From: Agarivorans albus
GTDB taxonomy: Bacteria > Pseudomonadota > Gammaproteobacteria > Enterobacterales > Celerinatantimonadaceae
Reading direction: 5' to 3'
Length of the DNA: 64,000 nt
Assembly (NCBI RefSeq): GCF_019670105.1
Contig: NZ_AP023032.1
Coordinates: 1,296,972-1,360,971, forward strand
A model generated the notes under the pieces. It ran no database searches and was not told the DNA's origin. It saw nothing but the letters and a program-made list of their open reading frames with translations. Position numbers and translations under genes: made by a program. Below are positions 1-8,412 of the stretch, in pieces. Within the stretch, counting starts at the first letter, position 1, and every line of letters begins with the position of its first letter.

Positions 1-734
1 AGAAAGAAATCCGCGTACCTACTTTAGTACACTGTGAGCAGTGTAATGGTAGCGGCGCTAAAAAAGGCTCAACACCAAAAACTTGTGGTACCTGTCATGG
101 CCAAGGCCAAGTACAGATGCGTCAAGGCTTCTTTGCTGTTCAGCAAGCCTGTCCTACCTGTAAAGGTAAAGGCTCAATTATTTCAGATCCTTGCCATAAG
201 TGTCATGGCGAAGGTCGTTACGAACGCTCAAAAACACTATCAGTCAGCATCCCAGCTGGCGTTGATACTGGTGACCGCGTTCGTTTATCGGGTGAAGGTG
301 AAGCGGGCGAGAGCGGTGCTCCAGCCGGTGATTTATATGTACAAGTACATGTTAAAGAGCACCCAATCTTCCAACGTGAAGAAAACAACCTTTACTGCGA
401 AGTGCCAATTAGCTTTACCTTAGCTGCTTTAGGTGGCGAGATTGAAGTACCAACCTTAGATGGTCGAGTTAATCTAAAAGTACCTAACGAAACGCAAACT
501 GGTCGTATGTTCAGAATGCGTGGAAAAGGGGTTAAATCGGTACGTGGTGGCCCAATTGGCGATTTAATCTGCAAAGTAATTGTAGAAACGCCGGTTAAGC
601 TAAACGAAACGCAAAAACAGCTACTTAAAGATTTTGAAGAAAGTTGTGGTGGTTCTGCGAGCAGCAAGCACAAGCCTAAGGCTGAAGGCTTTTTCGACGG
701 TGTTAAAAAGTTCTTTGATGACTTAACCAGTTAA
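1..734 (+). CDS. dnaJ: Chaperone protein DnaJ, C-terminal part (5' truncated by window edge)
   Basis: DnaJ is the Hsp40 co-chaperone that delivers unfolded clients to DnaK and stimulates its ATPase. The reading frame is open from base 3. All four zinc-finger repeats are visible near its start ([32 protein letters not shown]), followed by the two beta-sandwich client-binding domains and the C-terminal tail ending KKFFDDLTS. The J-domain and the Gly/Phe linker lie upstream of the window. A strong intrinsic terminator follows 17 bases after the stop, so dnaJ ends its transcription unit here. No internal defects were seen. Confidence 0.97.
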   Translation, partial: KEIRVPTLVHCEQCNGSGAKKGSTPKTCGTCHGQGQVQMRQGFFAVQQACPTCKGKGSIISDPCHKCHGEGRYERSKTLSVSIPAGVDTGDRVRLSGEGEAGESGAPAGDLYVQVHVKEHPIFQREENNLYCEVPISFTLAALGGEIEVPTLDGRVNLKVPNETQTGRMFRMRGKGVKSVRGGPIGDLICKVIVETPVKLNETQKQLLKDFEESCGGSASSKHKPKAEGFFDGVKKFFDDLTS

Positions 735-750
735 TTAAAAAACTTAAAGA

Positions 751-776
751 AAAGCGGCTATTAGCCGCTTTTTTTA
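751..776 (+). terminator. Intrinsic terminator after dnaJ
   Basis: GC-rich inverted repeat (AAGCGGCT ... AGCCGCTT) followed directly by a run of T, 17 bases after the dnaJ stop codon. Confidence 0.9.
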
Positions 777-864
777 TGCTTATCGCTCACTCATATTGTC
801 TCATTACCAACGTTCCAAGCAGCCCTTTGACTATGTTATTCTTTGTTAAAAATCATTAGGTAGC

Positions 865-1407
865 ATGATGATAAGTCTTGTTTTAGGTGGCATTAGAAGC
901 GGTAAAAGCGCTTGGGCTGAACAGCAGTTTAAAAGCAACAGTGAGCTTAAGCCCGTATATATTGCTACTGCGAAGGCGAGTGATGAAGAAATGAGCCAAC
1001 GGATTGCTCATCATCGGTCATTGCGTAAAGCTTCTTTTGAGACCCATGAATTGGATTATTCTAAAGAAGTGTTAAGCCTAGTAGTGCTCAGATACGCCGC
1101 TAAAAAGCAGCCAATATTGGTAGAATGCATGTCTACTTGGTTAGGGTGGTGGCTATGCACCAATAAATCTGTAGACCAGCAGTTACTCGATATTCAACAG
1201 CAGTCTGCCGCACTACTGGCAAGCTTGGATGAACTGGATAGTGATGTAGTTATCGTGAGTAACGAAGTGGGTTTGGGTTTGGTATCAGACAATGCCATGG
1301 GGCGTAGGTTTGCAGATGAACTTGGGCGACTAAACCAAGCCTTAGCAGCAAAAGCCGATAAAGTTGTATTTGTTAGTGCTGGCTTACCGCTAGTATTAAA
1401 GGAGTGA
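865..1407 (+). CDS. cobU: Bifunctional adenosylcobinamide kinase / guanylyltransferase (CobU/CobP)
   Basis: CobU phosphorylates adenosylcobinamide and then attaches GMP from GTP, an intermediate step of cobalamin nucleotide-loop assembly and salvage. The 180-aa protein has the family's N-terminal P-loop GGIRSGKS at residues 8-15 and the later ECMSTWLGWW and VSNEVGLGLV blocks. Length matches the family. Two consecutive ATG codons stand at the start; either could be used. It stands alone: none of its usual neighbours (cobS, cobT, cobC) is in the window, and the 90 bases between the dnaJ terminator and the start are too short for a cobalamin riboswitch. A role in corrinoid salvage rather than de novo synthesis is an inference. 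Confidence 0.92.
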   Translation: MMISLVLGGIRSGKSAWAEQQFKSNSELKPVYIATAKASDEEMSQRIAHHRSLRKASFETHELDYSKEVLSLVVLRYAAKKQPILVECMSTWLGWWLCTNKSVDQQLLDIQQQSAALLASLDELDSDVVIVSNEVGLGLVSDNAMGRRFADELGRLNQALAAKADKVVFVSAGLPLVLKE

Positions 1408-1443
1408 TTGCCGATATAGGCAGTAATGAAATGGAATGCATGA

Positions 1444-2310
1444 ATGAATAAGATCTTAAAAAACGCCATTATTGTTAGCTCAATTGCAGCTTTGCTTAGC
1501 TGCTCTGCTTCTCCTACTGGGCGCAAACGGGTGTTACTTTATGATGACTCAAAAATGAGTGCCTTAGGCGCTCAGTCTTTTGAGGAGATCAAAAAACAAG
1601 AAAAGATTTATACCGACAAAGCCACTAATGATTATGTTGCTTGTGTTTCAAACGCGGTTACTGCAGAAATCCCTGGTCACTACGGTGATGAAGACTGGGA
1701 AGTAGTAGTATTTGATTCTGACCAAGTAAACGCGTTTGCCTTGCCCGGTGCACATGTGGGCGTATATACCGGTCTAATCAAGGTGGCCGAAACCCCAGAC
1801 CAGTTGGCAACGGTTATAGGCCATGAGATAGCACACGTATTAGCGGAGCATAGCAACGAGCGCTTATCACAAAATCAAATTGCTGGAATAGGCACCGCAG
1901 TAGCGGCAGTGGCGATTGGCGTAAGTGACGATGTAAAACATAAGGGAGCCGCTATGGCTGCACTTGGTTTAGGAGTGCAATACGGCGTGCTATTACCTTA
2001 TGGTCGTACCCAAGAAAGCGAAGCAGATTTAATGGGCTTAGACTTAATGGCCAGTGCCGGCTTTAATCCTCGTGCAAGTGTTGCTCTTTGGCAAAATATG
2101 GCTAAAGCGGGTGGTGGTTCAGTACCTGAGTTTTTGTCAACTCACCCTTCAAATCAAACGCGTATCTCTGATTTAGAAGAGCGGATGCCACGTGCCATTC
2201 AACTAGAAAAGCAAGCCATTGCCCAGGGTAAATCACCGCAGTGTATTCGACCCGCAAGTTTTGATGCTAAAGAGACCTCTAAACAGTCCGATGTCGATAA
2301 AACTAGCTAG
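1444..2310 (+). CDS. M48-family zinc metalloprotease lipoprotein (LoiP/YggG-like)
   Basis: Predicted periplasmic, membrane-anchored zinc metallopeptidase of 288 aa. An N-terminal signal ends in a lipobox (LLSC), so it should be lipidated and held in the envelope. The zinc site HEIAH is at residues 127-131, and the third ligand region ESEAD is at 191-195, as in peptidase family M48. The domain layout resembles E. coli LoiP (YggG), which acts in outer-membrane quality control; orthology is likely but not proven here. The 3' end overlaps the start of the next gene by 20 bases, suggesting translational coupling. A second M48 protease, BepA, lies at the far end of the window. Confidence 0.88.
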   Translation: MNKILKNAIIVSSIAALLSCSASPTGRKRVLLYDDSKMSALGAQSFEEIKKQEKIYTDKATNDYVACVSNAVTAEIPGHYGDEDWEVVVFDSDQVNAFALPGAHVGVYTGLIKVAETPDQLATVIGHEIAHVLAEHSNERLSQNQIAGIGTAVAAVAIGVSDDVKHKGAAMAALGLGVQYGVLLPYGRTQESEADLMGLDLMASAGFNPRASVALWQNMAKAGGGSVPEFLSTHPSNQTRISDLEERMPRAIQLEKQAIAQGKSPQCIRPASFDAKETSKQSDVDKTS

Positions 2311-2779
2311 CCTAAGTGATGCCGAAGACATCTGCCGGGTTCAGCGACGAAGCTGGCAGCATGTCTACTCTCAGCAACTCATTTCCGATATGTTCCAAGC
2401 CCTACCATTTGAACTGCATCAGCAACTGTGGTTGCAACGTCTTAGCAGTGAAGAAAACCAAATTTGGGTATTAAACACGACTGGCATACAGGGTTTTTTA
2501 ATGCTTGAAGAGCAAACGCCAGAGGTTGAATTGGCAGCACTGTATTTACAACCAGATGTCATTGGCCAAGGCTGGGGCAGAGCTCTATTGGAACAAGCTT
2601 GTCAGAGCACTGCGCAGAAGGATGTGTACTGCTGGGTGATGCAAGATAACCCGCGTGCAGAGGGCTTTTATCGCCATATGGGCTTTAAATTTACTGGTGA
2701 GCAACGCCAAGTAGAATTTGCCAGCAGTTACTTTGTTCAAAAAAAGGCGCATTTAGCCGCAGACCAACGGTTTTTCTAG
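2291..2779 (+). CDS. GNAT-family N-acetyltransferase
   Basis: 162-aa protein of the Gcn5-related acetyltransferase fold. Near the middle it has the acetyl-CoA pyrophosphate-binding segment (VIGQGWGRALLEQA, fitting Q/RxxGxG/A), followed by a strand-loop typical of the family and the late NPRAEGFYRHMGFK motif. I placed the start at the ATG opening MSIKLASLSDAEDICRVQ, because the GNAT fold begins there; an upstream in-frame ATG would run deep into the preceding protease gene. The 20-base overlap with that gene implies coupled translation. The substrate cannot be told from sequence; a small molecule and a protein N-terminus are both possible. Confidence 0.85.
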   Translation: MSIKLASLSDAEDICRVQRRSWQHVYSQQLISDMFQALPFELHQQLWLQRLSSEENQIWVLNTTGIQGFLMLEEQTPEVELAALYLQPDVIGQGWGRALLEQACQSTAQKDVYCWVMQDNPRAEGFYRHMGFKFTGEQRQVEFASSYFVQKKAHLAADQRFF

Positions 2780-2832
2780 TCACTTTGTGGTAATCTTTTG
2801 GCTCTTTTTAACGATCAGAATTAAGAGTTCAA

Positions 2833-3453
2833 ATGAGCGATAAATATCAAGGCGCAGCAGCGCAAGCAAGTTACGGCTACGGCCTTCAAATTGGTGAGCA
2901 AATTGAGCGTGCAGCATTCGACGGCTTAGAAGTGAATGCAATGCTTGACGGTATTCGTGACGTAATGCAAGGCGCGCAACCACAGCTTGATGAAGCAGTT
3001 ATTAGTGCGGCTTTCCAAGAAATTACTAAAGAAATTGAAGCAAAAAAAGCTGAGCAACATAAAGAAGCTATGGCTGAAGGCGAAAACTTCTTAGCTGATA
3101 ACGGCAAACGCCCAGAAATCAATAAAACTGAATCTGGTCTTCAATACGAAGTATTAGTTGAAGGTGAAGGCGAATCACCAAGTGCTAGCAGCAAAGTACA
3201 AGTTCACTATGAAGGTACTTTAATTTCTGGTGAAGTATTCGACAGCTCTGTACAGCGCGGTCAACCTGCAGAATTCCCAGTAAATGGTGTAATTAAAGGT
3301 TGGACTGAAGCGCTACAACGCATGAAAGTGGGCGACAAATGGAAGCTATACATTCCTCAAGAGCTTGCTTATGGCTCTCAAGGTGCGGGTGCAGCAATTC
3401 CACCTTTTGCTGCCCTAGTATTTGAAGTTGAGTTACTAGCTATTCTTGGTTAA
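2833..3453 (+). CDS. fklB: FKBP-type peptidyl-prolyl cis-trans isomerase FklB (FKBP22)
   Basis: Catalyses cis-trans isomerisation of Xaa-Pro bonds during folding. The 206-aa length equals E. coli FKBP22. Residues 1-95 form the helical dimerisation domain (opening MSDKYQGAAAQASYGYGLQ) and residues 105-206 the FKBP catalytic domain, with VQVHYEGTLISGEVFDSS and the late IPPFAALVFEVELL block. No signal peptide is seen, so it is probably cytoplasmic. It is a single-gene unit closed by its own terminator. Confidence 0.95.
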   Translation: MSDKYQGAAAQASYGYGLQIGEQIERAAFDGLEVNAMLDGIRDVMQGAQPQLDEAVISAAFQEITKEIEAKKAEQHKEAMAEGENFLADNGKRPEINKTESGLQYEVLVEGEGESPSASSKVQVHYEGTLISGEVFDSSVQRGQPAEFPVNGVIKGWTEALQRMKVGDKWKLYIPQELAYGSQGAGAAIPPFAALVFEVELLAILG

Positions 3454-3471
3454 TAGAAAACTCAATTAAAA

Positions 3472-3497
3472 GAAGCCGGCTTTAAGCCGGTTTTTTT
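3472..3497 (+). terminator. Intrinsic terminator after fklB
   Basis: Hairpin around CCGGC...GCCGG with a short loop, then seven T residues, 18 bases after the stop. Confidence 0.88.
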
Positions 3498-3498
3498 A

Positions 3499-3515
3499 TG
3501 CGCCAATATTGTGCG
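3499..3515 (+). promoter_or_regulatory. Candidate NtrC-type enhancer site upstream of nrtA
   Basis: The 17-mer TGCGCCAATATTGTGCG fits the NtrC pattern TGCACC-N5-GGTGCA with three mismatches and is a near-palindrome. It lies about 110-130 bp before the sigma-54 element at 3624, a usual enhancer distance. It abuts the T-run of the fklB terminator. Only one copy is clear, so this is a candidate. Confidence 0.45.
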
Positions 3516-3623
3516 TGCCTGTTCTAAGTTAGTGAATTTTATGAAAAAACACGAATACTCCTTTAGGGGTAATAGTGTTTGTAAGTTAATGATTTTTGGT
3601 GTTAAAAAAATGTGATCTAGATC

Positions 3624-3640
3624 TTGGCACATCCTTAGCT
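3624..3640 (+). promoter_or_regulatory. Sigma-54 (RpoN) promoter for the nrt operon
   Basis: TTGGCACATCCTTAGCT has the invariant GG (3626-3627) and GC (3638-3639) exactly ten bases apart and a perfect TGGCAC -24 half. Predicted transcription start is near 3651, giving a leader of about 45 nt. Sigma-54 control fits nitrogen-regulated nitrate uptake. No comparable sigma-70 promoter was noticed in the 243-base gap between fklB and nrtA. Confidence 0.75.
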
Positions 3641-3696
3641 ACTCCCTAAGTGTTATCACAAATTAGTTACTTCCAAATGGGTATTAGGAGCAGGGA

Positions 3697-5082
3697 ATGC
3701 AGAAATCAGCACCATTAAGCTTACAAAAAATCATTAAGACGACCATCGCCGCTGCAGTGGTATCAGCCAGTTTTATTGGCTTTAGTCACGCAGAAGTGGG
3801 AGAGCCAGAGAAGGAAGATCTTAAGTTTGGTTTTATTAAACTTACCGACATGGCTCCACTTGCAGTGGCGTATGAAAAAGGCTACTTCGAAGACGAAGGA
3901 TTGTATGTTCAGTTAGAAGCACAAGCTAACTGGAAAGTATTATTGGACCGCGTTATTACTGGTGAGCTAGATGGCGCTCACATGTTGGCTGGCCAACCTC
4001 TAGGGGCAACCATTGGCTTTGGTACTAAGGCCGACATTATCACGGCGTTTAGCATGGACTTAAACGGTAACGCTATTACCGTATCAAACGATATTTGGGC
4101 ACAGATGAAACCGCACGTGCCACATAAAGATGGCAAACCTGTTCACCCAATTAAAGCCGATGCGCTTAAGCCGGTAGTTGATAGTTACATCGACCAAGGT
4201 AAGCCATTTAACATGGGCATGGTGTTCCCGGTGTCTACGCATAACTACGAGTTACGTTACTGGTTAGCTGCTGGCGGTATTCACCCTGGTTACTACGCGC
4301 CGCACAAAGGCGATACCTCAGGCAAAATTGATGCTGATGCGCTGTTGTCTGTAACGCCACCTCCGCAAATGCCATCAACCATGGAAGCAGGCACTATCTA
4401 CGGTTACTGTGTGGGTGAACCTTGGAACCAACAAGCCGTATTTAAGGGCATTGGTGTTCCAGTTGTTACCGACTATGAGATTTGGAAAAACAACCCAGAG
4501 AAAGTATTTGGTGTAAGTAAAGGTTGGGCTGATGAATACCCAAATACTCACATTCGCGTAGTGAAAGCGATGATTCGTGCAGCCAAGTGGTTGGATGAAG
4601 AGAACAACAAAAACCGTCCAGAAGCCGTTAAGATTCTTTCTAAAAGCCAATATGTTGGTGCCGATTACGACGTAATTGCCAACAGTATGACGGGTACCTT
4701 TGAATACGAAAAAGGCGATAAGCGCGAAGTGCCAGACTTTAACGTATTCTTCCGTTACAACGCGACTTACCCTTACTACAGCGATGCAATTTGGTACCTA
4801 ACGCAGATGCGTCGTTGGGGACAGATTTCTGACAACAAACCAGACTCTTGGTACATGGATATCGCTAAGAAAGTATATCGCCCAGACATTTACGCAATTG
4901 CCGCTAAAGAGTTAATTGCTGATGGTGTGATTGATGCTAGCGAGTTTCCTGATTTTGCTACCGAGAGTGGCTTTAAACCGCCACAAAAACACTTCATTGA
5001 TAACATTGTTTACGATGGTTCAAAACCCAATGCGTATCTTGATAAGTTTTCGATTGGCCTGAAAAAAGACGACAAGATCTAA
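3697..5082 (+). CDS. nrtA: ABC transporter substrate-binding protein, CmpA/NrtA (nitrate) family
   Basis: Periplasmic solute-binding component of a nitrate/nitrite/bicarbonate-class ABC importer, 461 aa. An N-terminal signal peptide (about residues 1-32, ending FSHA) exports it. The mature protein begins with the family block [21 protein letters not shown] and continues with the [20 protein letters not shown] region typical of NrtA/CmpA. It starts at ATG with AGGAG-like bases just upstream. Permease and ATPase genes follow, separated by a strong hairpin. Nitrate is the likeliest substrate given the family and the sigma-54 promoter. Cyanate, sulfonate or bicarbonate relatives exist, so specificity is inferred. 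Confidence 0.88.
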   Translation: MQKSAPLSLQKIIKTTIAAAVVSASFIGFSHAEVGEPEKEDLKFGFIKLTDMAPLAVAYEKGYFEDEGLYVQLEAQANWKVLLDRVITGELDGAHMLAGQPLGATIGFGTKADIITAFSMDLNGNAITVSNDIWAQMKPHVPHKDGKPVHPIKADALKPVVDSYIDQGKPFNMGMVFPVSTHNYELRYWLAAGGIHPGYYAPHKGDTSGKIDADALLSVTPPPQMPSTMEAGTIYGYCVGEPWNQQAVFKGIGVPVVTDYEIWKNNPEKVFGVSKGWADEYPNTHIRVVKAMIRAAKWLDEENNKNRPEAVKILSKSQYVGADYDVIANSMTGTFEYEKGDKREVPDFNVFFRYNATYPYYSDAIWYLTQMRRWGQISDNKPDSWYMDIAKKVYRPDIYAIAAKELIADGVIDASEFPDFATESGFKPPQKHFIDNIVYDGSKPNAYLDKFSIGLKKDDKI

Positions 5083-5103
5083 GCCGAATCGTTATTGAGA
5101 GCG

Positions 5104-5123
5104 GCCGGGCTTAAGGGCCCGGC
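5104..5123 (+). promoter_or_regulatory. Intercistronic RNA hairpin between nrtA and nrtB
   Basis: Perfect 7-bp GC stem GCCGGGC / GCCCGGC with a 6-base loop (TTAAGG) and no T-run, placed 21 bases after the nrtA stop. It resembles the stability hairpins that follow binding-protein genes in ABC operons and let that component be made in excess over the membrane parts. That role is an inference from position and shape. Confidence 0.7.
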
Positions 5124-5151
5124 ATCGAGATTTGCAAAAGGAGTTGTAGAG

Positions 5152-6174
5152 ATGAAAGACAAGTTAATTCACTCTTTAGAAACTGTAGGATTAAGCCCTA
5201 TGGTACCAGTGGTTCGCTTGGCCAGCGGTGAAAACCCAAAGCAGCAATGCACCGAAATATTTGAACGAATAGGGCTGCCGATTTTGGCCATTGCTTTGTT
5301 CTTATTGTTGTGGAGTGTATCGGCGGCAAAAGTACAAACTAGCCTAGGTACCTTGCCTGGCCCAGCTCAAGTTTGGGAGCAATATCAAGGCTTAGTGGTT
5401 GAGCATAAAGAGGAGCGCGCGAAAGAAGAGGCCTTCTATGAACGCCAAGAGGCTCGCAATGCAAAGAAACTGGCTAAAAATCCTGATGCAAAAGTAAAAA
5501 TACGACCTTACACCGGTAAAGAAACCTTCTTTGACCAGATACTAACCAGTTTATATACGGTGTTTACCGGCTTTATACTTGCCAGTTTAATTGCTATCCC
5601 AATTGGGGTTGCCTGTGGCTTGAATAAAAAACTCTATGGCGCGGTTAGCCCGATTATCCAGATTCTCAAACCGGTTTCGCCGTTAGCATGGTTACCAATA
5701 GTTACCATGGTGGTGAGTGCGGTTTATGTAAGCAGTGACCCAATGTTTTCTAAGTCATTCGTGACTTCGGCCATTACAGTAACCTTATGTTCGCTATGGC
5801 CAACACTAATTAACACCGCGACTGGCGTTGCATCTATTGATAAAGACTGGTTAAACGTTGGACGAGTGATTCAGTTACATTGGTCTAAGCAAGTGACCAA
5901 AATCGCCATTCCAGCTTCTCTGCCAATGATATTCACCGGCTTACGTATTTCACTAGGTATCGGCTGGATGGTGCTTATTGCAGCAGAAATGCTCGCGCAA
6001 AACCCTGGTCTAGGTAAATTTGTGTGGGATGAATTCCAAAACGGTAGCTCTAACTCACTGGGCCGTATCATGGTGGCAGTAGTAGTGATTGGTTTAATTG
6101 GTTATGTACTTGACTGGTTAATGGTAAGCCTACAAAAAATCATTTCTCATTCAAGCCCAGAAAGTGCTCGATAG
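5152..6174 (+). CDS. nrtB: ABC transporter permease, nitrate type (NrtB-like)
   Basis: Inner-membrane permease (binding-protein-dependent transport family, BPD_transp_1), 340 aa. It has a first transmembrane segment near residues 43-62 (PILAIALFLLLWSVSAA) and a C-terminal core of several more. The EAA-like coupling loop falls in the stretch VIQLHWSKQVTKIAIPASLP. I chose the ATG preceded by AAAGGAG; a TTG 57 bases upstream lies in the hairpin and lacks a ribosome site. An unusually charged soluble stretch of roughly 55 residues rich in K, E and R sits between TM1 and the permease core. It is co-transcribed with nrtA and the ATPase. Confidence 0.88.
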   Translation: MKDKLIHSLETVGLSPMVPVVRLASGENPKQQCTEIFERIGLPILAIALFLLLWSVSAAKVQTSLGTLPGPAQVWEQYQGLVVEHKEERAKEEAFYERQEARNAKKLAKNPDAKVKIRPYTGKETFFDQILTSLYTVFTGFILASLIAIPIGVACGLNKKLYGAVSPIIQILKPVSPLAWLPIVTMVVSAVYVSSDPMFSKSFVTSAITVTLCSLWPTLINTATGVASIDKDWLNVGRVIQLHWSKQVTKIAIPASLPMIFTGLRISLGIGWMVLIAAEMLAQNPGLGKFVWDEFQNGSSNSLGRIMVAVVVIGLIGYVLDWLMVSLQKIISHSSPESAR

Positions 6175-6189
6175 GATAAGGAAAACATT

Positions 6190-7029
6190 ATGTCTCAGTA
6201 TTTAGAAATCGATCACGTTAGCATTGATTTTCCAACTAAAAATGGTCCTTTCCGAGCGTTAAATGGGGTGGACTTAAAAATTGCAAAGGGTGAGTTTGTA
6301 TCCTTAATTGGCCACTCAGGTTGTGGTAAATCTACGGTGTTAAACATTGTTGCGGGTCTATATAACGCAACAGAAGGTGGTGTGGTATTAGAAGGTAAAG
6401 AGGTTTACCAACCGGGTCCGGACCGCGCTGTAGTGTTTCAGAACCACTCGTTGCTGCCTTGGCTTACTGCTTACCAAAATGTTGAGTTAGCAGTAAAAGA
6501 AGTGTTTAAGGGGCAAAAATCTAAGGCTGAAATGAAAGACTGGATTGAGCACAACCTAGAGCTTGTTCATATGAGCCACGCCTTGCATAAACGCCCTGAT
6601 GAGATTTCGGGTGGTATGAAGCAGCGTGTTGGTATTGCTCGCGCATTAGCCATGCAACCAAAAGTACTGTTAATGGATGAACCGTTTGGCGCGCTAGATG
6701 CACTAACTCGTGCTCATTTGCAGGATTCTTTAATGGAAATCCAACAAGAGTTAAACAACACGGTAATCATGATTACTCACGATGTAGATGAAGCGGTATT
6801 GTTGTCTGATAAAATTGTGATGATGACTAACGGGCCAGCGGCAACCATTGGCGAAGTGCTTGATGTTAAACTTGAGCGACCTCGTGATCGAGTTGCTCTC
6901 GCTGATGACCAAGAGTACAACCATTATCGCTCGCAAGTGCTTAAGTTTCTTTATGAGCGTCAACGTAACCCGGCACAAGCTACAGAGAAAGCTAAACCGA
7001 AATTGGTTAAATCAGGTGAAGCCGCGTAA
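6190..7029 (+). CDS. ABC transporter ATP-binding protein, nitrate type (NrtC/NrtD-like)
   Basis: Cytoplasmic ATPase that drives the importer formed with the two preceding genes, 279 aa. Walker A GHSGCGKST, the signature EISGGMKQRVGIARAL, Walker B VLLMDEPFGALD and the H-loop MITHDVDEAV are all intact. It is the short, single-domain form: it lacks the extra solute-binding domain that cyanobacterial NrtC carries at its C-terminus. It follows the permease after 15 bases and is the last gene of the operon, closed by a strong terminator. The symbol is left open because nrtC and nrtD are used inconsistently. Confidence 0.9.
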   Translation: MSQYLEIDHVSIDFPTKNGPFRALNGVDLKIAKGEFVSLIGHSGCGKSTVLNIVAGLYNATEGGVVLEGKEVYQPGPDRAVVFQNHSLLPWLTAYQNVELAVKEVFKGQKSKAEMKDWIEHNLELVHMSHALHKRPDEISGGMKQRVGIARALAMQPKVLLMDEPFGALDALTRAHLQDSLMEIQQELNNTVIMITHDVDEAVLLSDKIVMMTNGPAATIGEVLDVKLERPRDRVALADDQEYNHYRSQVLKFLYERQRNPAQATEKAKPKLVKSGEAA

Positions 7030-7073
7030 TTATTACTGTTTAAACCGCTGTTACTCAGTTTTTTCCTAACAAG

Positions 7074-7105
7074 AAAGGCCACTACTTAAAGATAGTGGCC
7101 TTTTT
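7074..7105 (+). terminator. Intrinsic terminator after the nrt operon
   Basis: Long stem AAAGGCCACTA / TAGTGGCCTTT with an 8-base loop and T-run, 45 bases after the ATPase stop. Confidence 0.92.
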
Positions 7106-7216
7106 AGTGCGCATGCTTCTCAATAGAACAAATAGGTTTTTAAGCACTTGAGGTTCATATTTAGGCTAAACCTCGTTTTATATAGCTTGCTTTGTTATAG
7201 TCGAGCCACAAATTAA

Positions 7217-8062
<846 letters not shown>

Positions 8063-8091
8063 GAAATAAGCTTTATTTGTCTTCAATAGTG

Positions 8092-8116
8092 AACGTCGCT
8101 AAGCGGCGTTTTTTTA
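8092..8116 (+). terminator. Intrinsic terminator after dapB
   Basis: ACGTCGC / GCGGCGT stem with a 3-base loop followed by T7, 30 bases past the stop. Confidence 0.88.
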
Positions 8117-8156
8117 TTCCCTAAATTTAATGGCAGTACTTTATCCTGAAAAAGAT

Positions 8157-8174
8157 CTTGAAAACGTTATCAAG
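8157..8174 (+). promoter_or_regulatory. LacI-family-type operator 1 upstream of pulA
   Basis: CTTGAAAACGTTATCAAG is an 18-base palindrome with one mismatch and a central CG, the form bound by LacI/GalR-family repressors. A second copy lies 24 bp downstream, centre to centre. The regulator is not in the window; a maltodextrin-responsive LacI-type protein is an inference. Confidence 0.6.
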
Positions 8175-8181
8175 GTTTTCT

Positions 8182-8197
8182 TTGAAATCGTTTTCAA
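8182..8197 (+). promoter_or_regulatory. LacI-family-type operator 2 upstream of pulA
   Basis: TTGAAATCGTTTTCAA, a 16-base palindrome with one mismatch and the same core as operator 1. Two tandem copies in one 350-base intergenic region make chance less likely. Confidence 0.6.
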
Positions 8198-8257
8198 GAA
8201 TTATGTTCTTTGAGCAGTCTCACAAAGCCTATAAAAAACACACTAATGTAATATTGT

Positions 8258-8394
8258 GTTACTCAAAGTAACGTTGCCGTCACAGTCCTTTTTGTCGCGA
8301 AATCCTACCTTATGTGCATCTCGTCCAACGGAAGGCGAGAGTAATTAAAACCCAAACATAAAAACAGTAATTTACTGAATATCGGTTCAGTAAA
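8258..8394 (+). promoter_or_regulatory. pulA leader with inverted repeats
   Basis: The rest of the 350-base dapB-pulA gap. GTTACT-CAA-AGTAAC (8258-8272) is a perfect small inverted repeat. TTTACTGAA (8371-8379) and TTCAGTAAA (8386-8394) form a perfect 9-bp stem with a 6-base loop, ending just before the purine-rich ribosome site. An additional CAGTAA at 8365-8370 could pair with TTACTG instead, so two exclusive hairpins are possible. I could not identify a convincing -35/-10 pair. Function unknown. Confidence 0.5.
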
Positions 8395-8412
8395 AGGAAA
8401 GGAAAGGCTGAC

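Noticed and set aside
777-864. Cobalamin riboswitch before cobU
   Set aside because: Only about 90 bases are free between the dnaJ terminator and the start, and no B12-box-like sequence is visible.
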